DNA of 64,000 nt from Porphyromonadaceae bacterium UBA7332 (GTDB lineage Bacteria; Bacteroidota; Bacteroidia; Bacteroidales; UBA7332). A program made the translations under genes and the position numbers. The notes below the pieces were generated by a model. That model saw nothing but the letters and a program-made list of their open reading frames with translations, had not been told where the DNA came from and made no database searches. Below are positions 25,110 through 33,022 of this stretch, piece by piece (within the stretch, counting starts at the first letter, position 1; each line of letters starts with the position of its first letter). The stretch covers positions 130,410 through 194,409 of the forward strand of contig DKPO01000016.1 in the NCBI GenBank assembly GCA_002471225.1. Direction: 5' to 3'.

Positions 25110-25805
25110 CAAAGCTTTAAGCATTACATTTTTTAAATATTCATAGAGATCCTCCTCTGCAGAGAGGGCAAGTTTTTTCCGAAGTCTCTTCCTGTATTTG
25201 TAGGCTGATTCAACCGTAATACATAAAATATCGGCAATCTCTTTAGTTTGGACTCCAGCTAAAACAAGTGAGAAAAATATAAAATCGCGGGCTTTGAGAT
25301 CATCATGTATTTTTGCTAATTCAATAGCCAGATCATGTTGATAATAGGCCATTTCTTTGGCAGGATTCTGCACATTCTTTAAACGCATGATTTCACATTT
25401 CAGCAAATCATTCAGTTGTTTATATTTTCGGGTATCTGCTAAGTCATTATTGGCATGATCCCATTTGGCATGACATTCAACATAGGTATCTCCATCCAGT
25501 TCGACAAAACCGGTTTTTATTAATGTAGCTACTAATGAATCATCGGCACATCGATTTACCCGTTCCAGATACAATCCGTTTGTCAGATGTTCCAAAGTGA
25601 TTTCCGGTGGTAGATGAGATGAAAACTCTTTAGGTACCATATCTCTCAAAAAAAGTCCGATCAGATCTTGAGGTGACTTATATTTAAACAGAACAGCTGA
25701 GTATTTATTACATGCTAAAACCTCACCTGAAGTTGTCAGCAAGAACCAAGCTACTTCATTGCTCTTATCAGCAAGTATCCGATTTATAAAAGCTCTTTTT
25801 TCCAT
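25104..25805 (-). CDS. PAS-domain, LuxR-type HTH regulator (paralogue 1)
   Basis: 233 residues. The N-terminal PAS-like domain (about 10-120, 'AWFLLTTSGEVLACNKYSAV' to the 'ALIKTGF'-type strand) is followed by a helical linker and a C-terminal GerE/LuxR helix-turn-helix (about 165-225): 'GVQTKEIADILCITVESAYK' then 'YRKRLRKKLALS'. No receiver or kinase domain, so it probably senses a small ligand or redox state directly. It is about 50-60% identical by eye to the gene at 25901-26608 on the same strand, 95 bp away: a tandem duplication. Target unknown. Confidence 0.82.
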   Translation of the reverse strand: MEKRAFINRILADKSNEVAWFLLTTSGEVLACNKYSAVLFKYKSPQDLIGLFLRDMVPKEFSSHLPPEITLEHLTNGLYLERVNRCADDSLVATLIKTGFVELDGDTYVECHAKWDHANNDLADTRKYKQLNDLLKCEIMRLKNVQNPAKEMAYYQHDLAIELAKIHDDLKARDFIFFSLVLAGVQTKEIADILCITVESAYKYRKRLRKKLALSAEEDLYEYLKNVMLKALS

Positions 25806-25900
25806 AATATCTAATTAAAACAACTTTAATATTTATGCAAGTTCTTCCTATCAAAAAAAATTATAGTCGCGTAATACATATTGTTTTTCATTTAAGTCAA

Positions 25901-26608
25901 TCAATCTGAAAAAACAGACAGCATCATAATTTCCGCTAAATATTCATATAGATCTTTATCTGCTGGCAAAGTTAGTTTTTTGCGAAGTCTTTTCCGGTAT
26001 TTATACACTGAATCAATAGAAATACAAAGAATATCTGCTACTTCCCGAGTTTGGAGTCCGCATAGCACTAATGAAAAAAAGATAATATCACGCATTGTCA
26101 GATCCTTATGCTTTTTTGCTAATTCTACAGCCAACTCAGGCTTATAATAAGTCATTGCCCTAGCCGGACTCATTGTATTTTTCAATCGGGCAACCTCGCA
26201 TTTCAGAAGTTCAAACTGATGAATATAAAGCAACTTCTCAACATCATGATCATTCTTAGCATCATGTATTAGATAACTTTCGATATATCGCTCATCATCC
26301 AGTTCTAAATAGGATCTTTTGACCAGGGTTGCAATCAGCGATCCATCATCGCATCGGTTAACATGATTCAAAAACATCCCATTAGTCAGTAATTCAAAAG
26401 AAATTTCTGTTGGTAGATCTACAGCTATTTCCATTGGTACAAATTCTCTGAAATCTTTTCCTATTAAATCCTGTTGAGTTTTAAACTTAAATAAATCGCT
26501 ACCATATTTGTTGCATGCGACTATTTTACCTGATAATGAAAAGATAAACCATGCTACTGTTTCACTTTTATCCGTTAAAACCCGATTCATGTAATGATTC
26601 TTATCCAT
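25901..26608 (-). CDS. PAS-domain, LuxR-type HTH regulator (paralogue 2)
   Basis: 235 residues with the same layout as its neighbour: 'AWFIFSLSGKIVACNKYGSD' PAS start, 'NHVNRCDDGSLIATLVKRSY' strand pair, and the HTH 'GLQTREVADILCISIDSVYK' followed by 'YRKRLRKKLTLPADKD'. The HTH halves are more alike than the PAS halves, so the two may share DNA targets but differ in signal (inference). The long region upstream (26609-27407) separates it from the riboswitch operon. Confidence 0.82.
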   Translation of the reverse strand: MDKNHYMNRVLTDKSETVAWFIFSLSGKIVACNKYGSDLFKFKTQQDLIGKDFREFVPMEIAVDLPTEISFELLTNGMFLNHVNRCDDGSLIATLVKRSYLELDDERYIESYLIHDAKNDHDVEKLLYIHQFELLKCEVARLKNTMSPARAMTYYKPELAVELAKKHKDLTMRDIIFFSLVLCGLQTREVADILCISIDSVYKYRKRLRKKLTLPADKDLYEYLAEIMMLSVFSD

Positions 26609-26994
26609 AAATAAGTTCTTGTAAGTTCTTTCACATTTAATTTCCTATATTCTGTTTTTCTCTAAGCTTAGTATTAAATATTACGATACAAAAATAATTA
26701 TTTTAATTTATTTGCAATCACCCTTTTGTAAAATTATTTATCTTCAAATCAGATAAATCGGGAAATTAAAGACAAAACTGAAATCACATTATTTTGAAAC
26801 TAAAAATATCTATATATAAATAACTTACACTTTAACCATATAGAAATACATTTATTCACACTATGGAAATAATTGTCAGTTAACTTTATTATAACCCGAA
26901 TCAATTTCTCACTCATTATACACATATCACCCTAAAAGTGTGCAGAAAAACACAAACAAAAGACGATTTTTCTTTTCTATGAAAAATAAGTTTA
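26609..26994. other. AT-rich intergenic region without a gene
   Basis: About 390 bp between two divergent transcription units. I see no credible coding frame on either strand. It should hold the promoter of the PAS-HTH gene at its left end and upstream control for the riboswitch operon at its right. Confidence 0.5.
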
Positions 26995-27002
26995 TAACTT
27001 TG
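26995..27002 (+). promoter_or_regulatory. -7 promoter element of the riboswitch-carboxylase operon
   Basis: TAACTTTG fits TAnnTTTG, about 30 bp before the conserved start of the cobalamin riboswitch. Confidence 0.5.
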
Positions 27003-27030
27003 CCGCACAATATCTATAAAATTTAACCTT

Positions 27031-27200
27031 AAAGGTGTTCCATTTTAGTTGGAATGAAAAGGGAACCGTGTGAAAATCATGGACTGTCGCGCAACTGTAA
27101 GCTCCATTAAGTCAGTCTTGTAACAAACGTCACTGAATGTATCATTTGGGAAGACAAACAAGACCGAGCAAGTCAGGAGACCTGCCTTTTGTAGGTTTGG
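27031..27200 (+). ncRNA. Cobalamin (B12) riboswitch
   Basis: The conserved cobalamin aptamer core is readable: AAAGGGAACCGTGTGAAAAT near 27057-27076, GACTGTCGCGCAACTGTAAG near 27082-27101 and the distal AGTCAGGAGACCTGCC near 27171-27186. Spacing and order fit the class. About 205 bp separate the aptamer from the carboxylase ATG. The nearest downstream genes are biotin-dependent acyl-CoA carboxylase subunits rather than a B12 transporter. Adenosyl- or other cobalamins normally repress through this element. Confidence 0.92.
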
Positions 27201-27407
27201 CAATGCTTTCGCGTTAAAAGCGGAGTCGGGTAAATATAAATAGAACAGTGAGTTATTAACTTAATCATATACATTCGTCGTATATGTATAGTCTGTTTTG
27301 TGTTATAGTATCAGTTACTCCTCCCCTTTTTACTATTATAAAATTAAAGCATTGCATAAATAAAGAGCTTTTTGCGCTCGTTTAGGTATCACTAAAAAGA
27401 AAAATGT
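27201..27407 (+). promoter_or_regulatory. Long expression-platform leader after the riboswitch
   Basis: Contains a small hairpin GCTTT-n-AAAGC near 27204-27222 and a 7-bp inverted repeat CATATAC / GTATATG (27266-27272 with 27280-27286). Close to the gene, GAGC-n-GCTC (about 27366-27380) could pair. No clear terminator U-run, so control may be translational. A 33-codon frame begins at 27284 but lacks support. Confidence 0.4.
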
Positions 27408-28940
27408 ATGCAAGCACACATGCGTAAAATTAAAAAAGTACTTATTGCTAACCGCGGTGAAATTGCTGTCCGTATCATGCGTTCATGCAAAGAAATGCGT
27501 ATAAGTACAGTCGCTATTTTCTCCGAGGCTGACAGAACGGCTAAGCACGTTTGGTATGCTGATGAAGCTTACTGTGTTGGAGAAGCAGCATCTAAAGATA
27601 GCTACCTGAATATCGAACGTATTATTGACGTAGCTAAAAAACATAATGTGGATGCCGTTCATCCGGGATACGGATTTTTATCGGAAAATTCACATTTCGT
27701 ACAAAGATGTAACGAGGAAGGAATCATTTTCATTGGGCCTAGCGCCGAAACAATGGATATGATGGGCGACAAAATATCAGCTCGCAAGCATATGATCAAG
27801 GCTGATGTACCTGTTGTTCCCGGTACGGAAAAAGGATTGAATAGTGTTGAAGAAGCTATTGAAGTCTGCAACCAGATTGGTTATCCTGTTATGTTGAAAG
27901 CATCCATGGGTGGTGGAGGAAAAGGTATCCGCCTGATCCAAAACGAAACAGAAGTAAAAGATGCTTACTTAAATGCTAAATCTGAATCGTTATCTTCTTT
28001 TGGTGACGATACTGTATATATTGAAAAATTTGTTGAGGAACCTCACCATATCGAATTCCAGATTCTGGGAGATAATCACGGGAATGTTATTCACCTGTGC
28101 GAAAGAGAGTGTTCGATTCAACGCCGAAACCAAAAGATATTAGAGGAAAGCCCGTCTCCGTTTATTACGGATGAGCTTCGTAAGCAAATGGGTGAAAAAG
28201 CAGTTATGGCTGCTAAAGCGGTTAACTACTCTGGTGCCGGTACTATCGAGTTCCTTGTAGATAAACACCGTAATTTCTATTTCCTCGAAATGAATACCCG
28301 TCTTCAGGTTGAGCACCCTATTACTGAAGAAGTATTAGGTATTGACTTAGTTAAAGAGCAAATTAAAATTGCTGACGGTATGCCTTTGAGCCACCGTCAG
28401 GAGGATATTGTTCAGCGTGGTCATGCCATTGAGCTTCGTATTTGTGCGGAAGATGCCGATATGAACTTTATGCCTGCTCCGGGTCTGATCAAGAAAAACC
28501 TTGAACCTACAGGTATCGGGGTACGTATTGACTCTTATGCGTATGAGGGATATGAGATTCCTATCTATTACGATCCGATGATCAGCAAACTGATTGTTTG
28601 GGCTACAAACCGTACGTATGCAATCGATCGCCTTCACCGTGTATTGGAAGAATACAAGATCACAGGTGTGAAGACAAATATCAACTATTTGAAGCGTATC
28701 ATCGAAGTTCCTGATTTTGTGAATGGAAAATATGATACCGGATTCATTGGTAAACACGGCGAAGAATTACAAAACAAAGGTAGCCAGACTGAGACCGAAA
28801 AAGAAAACATTGCTATTATCGCATCTTACATGGACTATATCATCAATCTGGAGGAGAACAGTTCGAACGACAACAACGACAATCGTCCGACAAACCGCTG
28901 GAGAAACTTTGGTCTGCATAAAGGTGTATTAAGAATTTGA
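27408..28940 (+). CDS. Biotin carboxylase subunit of an acyl-CoA (propionyl/acetyl) carboxylase
   Basis: 510 residues. It carboxylates the biotin of the next gene's product using ATP and bicarbonate. 'KKVLIANRGEIAVRIMRSCKE' opens the N-lobe; ATP-grasp motifs are 'KASMGGGGKGIRLI', 'ERECSIQRRNQKILEESPSP' and 'EMNTRLQVEHPITEEV'. About 60 residues beyond the usual AccC end form a charged tail. Met5 (27420) is an alternative start. Gene order biotin carboxylase-carrier-carboxyltransferase and the tight spacing (3 and 13 bp) make an operon, placed behind a cobalamin riboswitch. Confidence 0.93.
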   Translation: MQAHMRKIKKVLIANRGEIAVRIMRSCKEMRISTVAIFSEADRTAKHVWYADEAYCVGEAASKDSYLNIERIIDVAKKHNVDAVHPGYGFLSENSHFVQRCNEEGIIFIGPSAETMDMMGDKISARKHMIKADVPVVPGTEKGLNSVEEAIEVCNQIGYPVMLKASMGGGGKGIRLIQNETEVKDAYLNAKSESLSSFGDDTVYIEKFVEEPHHIEFQILGDNHGNVIHLCERECSIQRRNQKILEESPSPFITDELRKQMGEKAVMAAKAVNYSGAGTIEFLVDKHRNFYFLEMNTRLQVEHPITEEVLGIDLVKEQIKIADGMPLSHRQEDIVQRGHAIELRICAEDADMNFMPAPGLIKKNLEPTGIGVRIDSYAYEGYEIPIYYDPMISKLIVWATNRTYAIDRLHRVLEEYKITGVKTNINYLKRIIEVPDFVNGKYDTGFIGKHGEELQNKGSQTETEKENIAIIASYMDYIINLEENSSNDNNDNRPTNRWRNFGLHKGVLRI

Positions 28941-28943
28941 TAT

Positions 28944-29450
28944 ATGGAAGTACAAATTGGAAACAGAGTTGCCGAGGTTGAATTGATCAGTAAAGAGGGT
29001 AACTTCGTATGCCTTTCAATTGATGGCGAACAATACGAGATCGATATTACAATGTTGGAAGATGGAGTTTACTCAATCCTCAATAACGGTAAATCTTACA
29101 ATGCCGAACTTACCCGTTCGGATGACAACAAAGAATACAAAGTGAATGCAGCTTTCTCTAGCTATGATGTAAAAATCATTGATGAAAAAGCGAAATATCT
29201 GCGCATGAGAAAAGATACAGATGACCGTCAGGACAACAAAATCATTTCGCCGATGCCAGGTAAAATCGTAAGTATTCCGGTTAAAGTCGGTGATACACTT
29301 TCCAAAGGAGATACTGCGATTGTAATCGAAGCAATGAAAATGCAAAACAGTTTCAAAGTTGCTTCAGATTGTACAATCAGAGAAATTTTGGTCGCAGAAG
29401 GTGATGCTGTTAATGCAAACCAGGTGTTGATCCATTTAGAGTTGAACTAA
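28944..29450 (+). CDS. Biotin carboxyl carrier protein
   Basis: 168 residues. The C-terminal biotinyl domain (about 95-168) carries 'VIEAMKMQNSFKV' with the biotinylated Lys in AMKM and 'ISPMPGKIVSIPVKVGD' at its start. The N-terminal 90 residues are a beta-rich part similar to the linker and BT-like segment of propionyl-CoA and pyruvate carboxylases. It shuttles the carboxyl group between the flanking subunits. Confidence 0.92.
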   Translation: MEVQIGNRVAEVELISKEGNFVCLSIDGEQYEIDITMLEDGVYSILNNGKSYNAELTRSDDNKEYKVNAAFSSYDVKIIDEKAKYLRMRKDTDDRQDNKIISPMPGKIVSIPVKVGDTLSKGDTAIVIEAMKMQNSFKVASDCTIREILVAEGDAVNANQVLIHLELN

Positions 29451-29463
29451 AAGGTATAGCCGT

Positions 29464-30996
29464 ATGACAAGAGAAGAATTATATAAATCATTCGAAGATA
29501 AAAATAAAGCTGCTGAAATCGGTGGCGGTATCGATCGTATCGAGAAACAACACAGTGCCGGTAAAATGACGGCTCGCGAACGTATCGAGAAACTTTTAGA
29601 TAAAGGTACTTTCGTTGAATTGGATAAATTCATGGTACATAACTGTTCAAACTTCGGTATGGACAAAAAACACCTTCCGGGTGACGGTGTTGTAACCGGT
29701 CACGGGAAAGTTGAAGGTCGTCAGGTATTTGTTTATGCTTATGACTTTACAACTTACGGCGGTACTTTAGGTGCGGTTACAGCTAAAAAAATCGTTAAGG
29801 TTCAGGAACTGGCCCTTAAGAACGGTGCCCCTATCATCGGGTTGAATGACTCCGGTGGAGCTCGTATTCAGGAGGGTGTAGATAGCCTTTCGGGGTATGC
29901 TTCTATCTTCTACCAAAACACTATGGCTTCAGGTGTGATCCCTCAGATCTCTGCAATCCTGGGTCCTTGTGCAGGTGGTGCATGTTACTCTCCTGCATTA
30001 ACTGACTTTATCTATATGGTAGATGAAAAAAGTTATATGTTCGTAACAGGTCCTGAAGTAGTTAAAACGGTTACTCACGAAGAGGTAACGAAAGAAGAAT
30101 TAGGTGGTGCTTATACACACGGAAGCAAGAGTGGGGTAACTCATTTCGTTTGCGACTCTGAAGAGGCTCTTCTGATGTCAATCAGAGAACTATTAAGTTT
30201 CATCCCGTCTAACAACATGGAAGATGCTCCTCGCAGCACATGTACAGACGATATGAACCGCGTCATTCCTGCGTTGAACGATATCGTGCCGATCGATCCG
30301 AACGTTCCTTATGATATGAAAGATATCATCGAACCGGTATTGGATGATCACTACTTCTATGAAGTAATGCCTCATTTTGCTAAAAATGCTATTATCGGAT
30401 TCGGTCGTTTAGGCGGTAAATCAGTAGGTATCGTTGCGAATCAGCCTGCATTCCTTGCTGGTGTACTTGATATCGACAGCTCTGATAAAATCGCTCGTTT
30501 CATTCGTTTCTGCGACTGTTTCAATATTCCGATCGTTACATTCGAAGATGTACCGGGATTCTTGCCGGGTACAGCTCAGGAGCATGCCGGTATTATCCGT
30601 CATGGTGCGAAAATCGTTTATGCTTATTCAGAAGCTACTGTACCGAAGGTTACACTTATCACACGTAAAGCTTACGGTGGAGCTTATATAGTTATGTCTT
30701 GCAAAGAGACCGGAAGCGATGTAAATCTTTCTTACCCGAATGCAGAAATTGCTGTTATGGGTGCTGATGGTGCTGTAAATATCCTTTATCGCAATGCTGA
30801 CGAAGAAACTCGTGCAAATGCTATTCAGGAGTACAAAGATAACTTTGCAAATCCTTACCGCAGTGCTGAAAAAGGATACTTAGACGAAATCATTATGCCT
30901 AAAGATACACGTATCAAATTAATTCAGGCTCTTGAAATGGCTAAGAATAAAGTTAAAAATATTCCTCCGAAAAAACACGGAAATATTCCATTGTAA
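29464..30996 (+). CDS. Carboxyltransferase subunit of acyl-CoA (probably propionyl-CoA) carboxylase
   Basis: 510 residues in two crotonase-like halves. 'LNDSGGARIQEGVDSLSGYA', 'GPCAGGACYSPALTDF' and 'TFEDVPGFLPGTAQEHAGII' followed by 'TRKAYGGAYIVM' are oxyanion-hole and CoA-site motifs of the PccB/MmdA family. In Bacteroidales this family interconverts propionyl-CoA and methylmalonyl-CoA in the B12-dependent succinate-propionate route, which would explain the riboswitch. With an ATP-dependent carboxylase subunit in the operon, a carboxylase is more likely than the sodium-pump decarboxylase, though MmdA is a close relative. Confidence 0.92.
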   Translation: MTREELYKSFEDKNKAAEIGGGIDRIEKQHSAGKMTARERIEKLLDKGTFVELDKFMVHNCSNFGMDKKHLPGDGVVTGHGKVEGRQVFVYAYDFTTYGGTLGAVTAKKIVKVQELALKNGAPIIGLNDSGGARIQEGVDSLSGYASIFYQNTMASGVIPQISAILGPCAGGACYSPALTDFIYMVDEKSYMFVTGPEVVKTVTHEEVTKEELGGAYTHGSKSGVTHFVCDSEEALLMSIRELLSFIPSNNMEDAPRSTCTDDMNRVIPALNDIVPIDPNVPYDMKDIIEPVLDDHYFYEVMPHFAKNAIIGFGRLGGKSVGIVANQPAFLAGVLDIDSSDKIARFIRFCDCFNIPIVTFEDVPGFLPGTAQEHAGIIRHGAKIVYAYSEATVPKVTLITRKAYGGAYIVMSCKETGSDVNLSYPNAEIAVMGADGAVNILYRNADEETRANAIQEYKDNFANPYRSAEKGYLDEIIMPKDTRIKLIQALEMAKNKVKNIPPKKHGNIPL

Positions 30997-31020
30997 TCGG
31001 GGATACTACCACAAATTAGA

Positions 31021-31063
31021 AAATCCGTTAGCCAGGTATTTTACCTGATTAACGGATTTTTCT
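31021..31063. terminator. Terminator after the carboxylase operon
   Basis: Stem AAATCCGTTA / TAACGGATTT (31021-31030 with 31050-31059) with an inner CAGGTA / TACCTG pairing and a T-rich tail; convergent genes on both sides. Confidence 0.82.
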
Positions 31064-31075
31064 TTTATCCTTCCA

Positions 31076-31804
31076 TCACGCTCCTTTTCTCAATAAAAAT
31101 GAGAAGCCTGCCATCGCATGAAATATATTTAGCGCAGGATTATAAACGAGCTGAGCAGTCAGAGGTATCTGGAAATACTTACCAAAACTCAATGCATACG
31201 CGGCTCCTATGCTGATATTACAGACCGAGAACCCCGATCGCTCTTCAAGCACGACCGGCGAATGCCAGGGTGTTGCTCCAACTACTGCCTCAAAATCAAA
31301 TGCGCCTACAGAGAACGGATACAGAATCTCCATATAACTGGAATAACATCTCTTCCCTGTTTCGTTATAATCGTCTCCTGCAAATACCGTATTCCACGAC
31401 AAGACAAACGGAAACTTTTCGAAAGGTAATTCATAAGCTAAATTAGCTTCCCAGCTATGTGAAGTTTTCCCATTTGTATATTGAAAATAGCCATAAGCGT
31501 CACCTTCATCCCACCAGTAATCAGATAGACCGATAGTCAAACCCTTTATTTCATAACTCAGATACAAATCAACCTCTTTTAATCCTCCGCAACTCAAAGA
31601 CTGTGATCCCCAGACTCCTGCACTCAGGCCATTAAATTCCACATTCATTCCCGGCTGCACACTGATTCCCGCATTCTTATAGCCACGCCACAAATACGAG
31701 CTGACCAGCTCGACCTCCATCTCTGCCTCTACCCGATCTTGTGCGTAACAGCCAAATGTATTCAAACAGCAGACACTAAGTCCAACCAGTAAGTTCTTTT
31801 TCAT
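31076..31804 (-). CDS. TorF/Gcw_chp-family putative outer-membrane protein
   Basis: 242 residues with a signal peptide (about 1-21, CYAQ). The start 'EVELVSSYLWRGYKNAGISV' is the hallmark of the TorF (Gcw_chp) porin-like family, and the remainder alternates polar and aromatic residues as in an outer-membrane barrel ('YEIKGLTIGLSDYWWDEGDA'). Function in the family is unknown. Single gene with a terminator behind it. Confidence 0.72.
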   Translation of the reverse strand: MKKNLLVGLSVCCLNTFGCYAQDRVEAEMEVELVSSYLWRGYKNAGISVQPGMNVEFNGLSAGVWGSQSLSCGGLKEVDLYLSYEIKGLTIGLSDYWWDEGDAYGYFQYTNGKTSHSWEANLAYELPFEKFPFVLSWNTVFAGDDYNETGKRCYSSYMEILYPFSVGAFDFEAVVGATPWHSPVVLEERSGFSVCNISIGAAYALSFGKYFQIPLTAQLVYNPALNIFHAMAGFSFLLRKGA

Positions 31805-31900
31805 TCAATTCCTTTTCTCCTTAATCAACTGACAAAGATAAGGATAAATTATCACACCGTATTTATTAATCACTCTTCTAAAGAAATTTCAGTTTCTATC

Positions 31901-31931
31901 TTGTTTTATTCAAATATAAACTTTATATTTG
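31901..31931 (+). promoter_or_regulatory. Promoter of tRNA-Ser
   Basis: TTG at 31901-31903, 20-nt spacer, TATATTTG at 31924-31931: a full Bacteroidetes -33/-7 promoter, 41 bp before the tRNA. Confidence 0.65.
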
Positions 31932-31972
31932 CATTGCAATTGAGAAAAACGCTCGATAAGCAATGCCTCTTT

Positions 31973-32057
31973 GGAGAGATGGCAGAGTGGTCGAATGCGG
32001 CGGTCTTGAAAACCGTTGTACTGCAAGGTACCGGGGGTTCGAATCCCTCTCTCTCCG
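31973..32057 (+). tRNA. tRNA-Ser (anticodon TGA)
   Basis: 85 nt. The acceptor arms GGAGAGA and TCTCTCC pair fully, with G as discriminator. The anticodon stem GCGGT / ACCGT encloses the loop CTTGAAA, giving TGA. A long variable arm and the GGTTCGAATCC T-arm identify a class II serine tRNA. CCA is not encoded. It marks the left edge of a region with accessory character. Confidence 0.96.
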
Positions 32058-32061
32058 CTTT

Positions 32062-32096
32062 AAGTGCTGAAAACTTCTGTTTTCAGCACTTTTTTT
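32062..32096 (+). terminator. Terminator of tRNA-Ser
   Basis: 13-bp perfect stem (32062-32074 with 32079-32091), TTCT loop, then T-run. Confidence 0.9.
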
Positions 32097-32156
32097 ATTT
32101 TTATATGGTAAGGACTGTCTGAAAATACGACAGAATGAACTCTTTTAGAACCCGTA

Positions 32157-32834
32157 ATGTTTAACAGAAAAACATTGAATATGAAAGAGTTCTGGTTTAT
32201 GGGAGCACCTCCAAAAGAGCGACAACTATCCCTTATAAGTTTATTTCTACGCATATTTATCAGTATAGCTATGCTGACTCATGGTCTGGCTAAGGTCGAA
32301 AATTTCTCGCAGTTATCAGCTGTATTCCCCGATCCTTTAGATATAGGATCCGAAGCATCACTGGCGCTGGCTACATTTGCAGAGGTCGGATGCTCACTTC
32401 TCTTAATTATAGGACTGTTTACACGTTTTGCATCTTTGACACTTATCATTGATATGATGGTTGCCTCCATGCTTGTACACGGCGACAAGGGATTTTCATC
32501 ACATGAACTGCCGGCTCTTTATCTGGTCGTATATGTTGCTATCCTGATATTAGGGGCCGGTTATTTCTCCCTTGACCAAATACTGATTACACGTAATCTG
32601 AAGTTTTCACAACAAGAATGTGTGAATCTCACTCCTATAGACCGAATGATTCGTATACTGGCAGGTTTATTATGCTGGTTTGTGATATTTATGGGATACG
32701 TTAAGGGTATTGGACTTATCATCGTATTTATACTTTCGATCCCATTGCTTACCACAAGTTTTTGGGGATATTGCGGATTGTATGCTCTTATCGGAAAAAA
32801 GGATACTTGCCGGAACAATGATCCGGAAAAGTAA
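32157..32834 (+). CDS. DoxX-family membrane protein with C-terminal DUF2892-like segment
   Basis: 225 residues. The first part (about 18-140) is a four-helix DoxX protein ('RIFISIAMLTHGLAKVENF', 'SSHELPALYLVVYVAILILG'). The last part (about 158-220, 'LTPIDRMIRILAGLLCWFVI' to 'FWGYCGLYALIG') resembles the two-helix DUF2892/YgaP membrane segment, so this looks like a fusion. DoxX proteins act near quinone or redox chemistry in the inner membrane; the exact role is unknown. Met9 (32181) is an alternative start. Confidence 0.78.
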   Translation: MFNRKTLNMKEFWFMGAPPKERQLSLISLFLRIFISIAMLTHGLAKVENFSQLSAVFPDPLDIGSEASLALATFAEVGCSLLLIIGLFTRFASLTLIIDMMVASMLVHGDKGFSSHELPALYLVVYVAILILGAGYFSLDQILITRNLKFSQQECVNLTPIDRMIRILAGLLCWFVIFMGYVKGIGLIIVFILSIPLLTTSFWGYCGLYALIGKKDTCRNNDPEK

Positions 32835-32863
32835 TATATTATCAGAAAGTCTTATTCGGCATT

Positions 32864-32896
32864 AAGCCCCGAAACCTTATGTTTCGGGGCTTTTTT
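32864..32896 (+). terminator. Terminator after the DoxX gene
   Basis: GCCCCGAAAC / GTTTCGGGGC (32866-32875 with 32881-32890) plus AA/TT and a T-run. A close copy recurs at 35880-35911 after the helicase gene. Confidence 0.9.
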
Positions 32897-33022
32897 ATTG
32901 ATTTTTCTAATGTTCTGATAAGAATGAGAATAGATATGCAGAGAATAAAAGGTAAGCCATCCTATCTATCCAAATGTTTAATTATTAACTTTGTAGTCCA
33001 CAGATTGATTTAGCTTAGACCT

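Noticed and set aside
27284..27385. 33-codon frame in the riboswitch leader as a leader peptide
   Set aside because: No regulatory codon run or clear ribosome site; kept only as a note.
28347..28757. 136-residue minus-strand frame in the biotin carboxylase gene
   Set aside because: Shadow of a highly conserved gene.
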